Source: Tetradesmus obliquus
Lineage: Eukaryota; Chlorophyta; Chlorophyceae; Sphaeropleales; Scenedesmaceae
Assembly (NCBI GenBank): GCA_030272155.1
Contig: CP126200.1
Location: 4,092,001 to 4,156,000 of the forward strand
Length of the DNA: 64,000 nucleotides
Direction of reading: 5' to 3'
In this document: in pieces, positions 63,106 through 64,000 of the stretch
Position numbering within the stretch: the stretch's first letter is position 1
Layout: the number at the start of each line of letters is the position of its first letter
Translations under genes and position numbers: made by a program
The notes under the pieces: generated by a model
Told to the model about the DNA's origin: nothing
What the model saw: the letters and a program-made list of their open reading frames with translations, nothing else
Databases searched by the model: none

Positions 63106-64000
63106 TCAGCAGAGCATCCACTGCTGCACAGGAAGCGCTGCCGCTGCTGCAGCTACCCTTCCAGCACCTGCTGCTGCTGCTGCTGCAGCCTGCTGCTCCT
63201 CATCTAGCCTGATCTGAGCCTGGTACAGTTCCTGTAGCTGCTGCAGCTGCTTGGCAGTGCCAACAGGCATGCCAGCAGCATCGTTCTGCTGCTGCTGTTG
63301 CTGCTGTTGGTCAGGGTCCTGCGTGTCAAGGGACTCGCCCTGCTCCTGCTGCTGCGCAACTGCGGCGAGCAGCGCTTTCTGCTGGTCCTGCACGATGTTG
63401 CGCAGCAGCACGTTCTGCTTCCGCAAAGAGGATAAGTCCACAGTGCCCTGCTCCACCTGCAGCCAGTTGTGTGCACACAGCATTCAACAGTAGATACATA
63501 GCGAAAAGAAGCCACGGCAATAGGCCATGCAACGAGACTGAAGGTCAGAGAAAGGTAGCGCGGTTACAACACAAGCACAGCAAGCGTCAAGCACCGCCCA
63601 GAGCGCCCATGCGTGCGCTTTCACAAACCGTACGTCAGGCTGACTGTGTCTGCACAGCATGAAGGGTATCACGCGTGCAGGCTATCCCACCTCAAGGGTG
63701 GCAACCAGTATGCGCGACAAACAACACAAACAGCTGTACGCGTCGCTGTACCAAACCACCCACAGCCGTGCGCGTCGCTGTATCAAACCAACCACAAACT
63801 TAACTCCCGCACCCACCTGCTTCGCCAGGTCATCCATGCGGACCTGCATCTGCTCAAGCATCGTCTTCTGCCGCGCCCGGAAGCGCCGCTGCGCCAAGCG
63901 GTTCTTCTCCTTCAGCCGGTCCTGCTTGCTGCGGCTGGCAGCAGCAGCGGCAGCAGCAGCAGCATCGTCCAGCCCGAGGCCCAGCCCTGAGAAGTCTCCA
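63106..64000 (-). CDS. bZIP transcription factor with NxxAQxxFR basic region, 5' partial
   Basis: Minus-strand exon running from the window edge to 63817, then exon 63456-63106 (stop), phase 0. After an Ala-rich stretch, the basic region reads KEKNRLAQRRFRARQK with the invariant N-x7-R. Counting that Asn as 1, zipper positions M19, L26, (G33), L40 and L47 are spaced by seven and span the intron. A polyGln block and a second Gln/Leu helix follow (TAKQLQQLQELYQAQIRL). Known: bZIP dimers bind palindromic DNA through this region; NxxAQxxFR is the pattern of fungal AP-1-like (YAP1/PAP1) factors, unlike the NxxSAxxSR of most land-plant bZIPs. The N-terminal activation region lies off the window. 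Confidence 0.87.

Overview
The window looks like nuclear DNA of a green alga (Chlorophyta, probably a chlorophycean). The evidence is dense spliceosomal introns with GT-AG (and one GC-AG) borders, CAG/CTG tracts that encode polyGln, polySer or polyAla in exons, plant-type genes (a CPL1/FIERY2-type CTD phosphatase with dsRNA-binding motifs, a PPR protein), and a TGTAA poly(A) motif. Gene models were built by hand from reading frame, splice consensus and phase. No database was searched.

Layout, left to right: a J-domain protein (+, 5' end off the window); an inositol monophosphatase family enzyme (-); a gene-poor stretch of about 11.7 kb (8.2-19.9 kb) with tandem and inverted repeats; a PPR protein (-); a palindrome-rich block (23.7-24.6 kb); a poorly resolved putative secreted protein with a dirigent/AOC-barrel-like end (+); a large signal peptide-EF-hand-SAM-FN3-membrane-FYVE-like protein (-); a very large CPL-type RNA polymerase II CTD phosphatase (+, about 15 kb); SNF7/VPS32 of ESCRT-III (-); a molybdopterin adenylyltransferase (MogA/CNX1G type, +); an alpha/beta hydrolase (+); and a bZIP factor (-, 5' end off the window). 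Genes mostly alternate in strand. Two close divergent pairs (EF-SAM/CPL and SNF7/MogA) probably share promoter intervals.

Two observations stand out. First, the gene at 28.6-33.9 kb places a secretory signal, a canonical EF-hand, a second EF-like segment and a SAM domain in the order used by animal STIM calcium sensors, followed by FN3, a hydrophobic segment and a FYVE-like zinc finger. Second, in at least seven genes the introns carry truncated tandem copies of the neighbouring exon end together with its splice site: exon tail plus donor, or acceptor plus exon head. One exon head occurs seven times and one exon tail nine times. About a third of the introns also have AG|GT at the downstream exon border, as expected if introns arise or grow by local tandem duplication across proto-splice sites.
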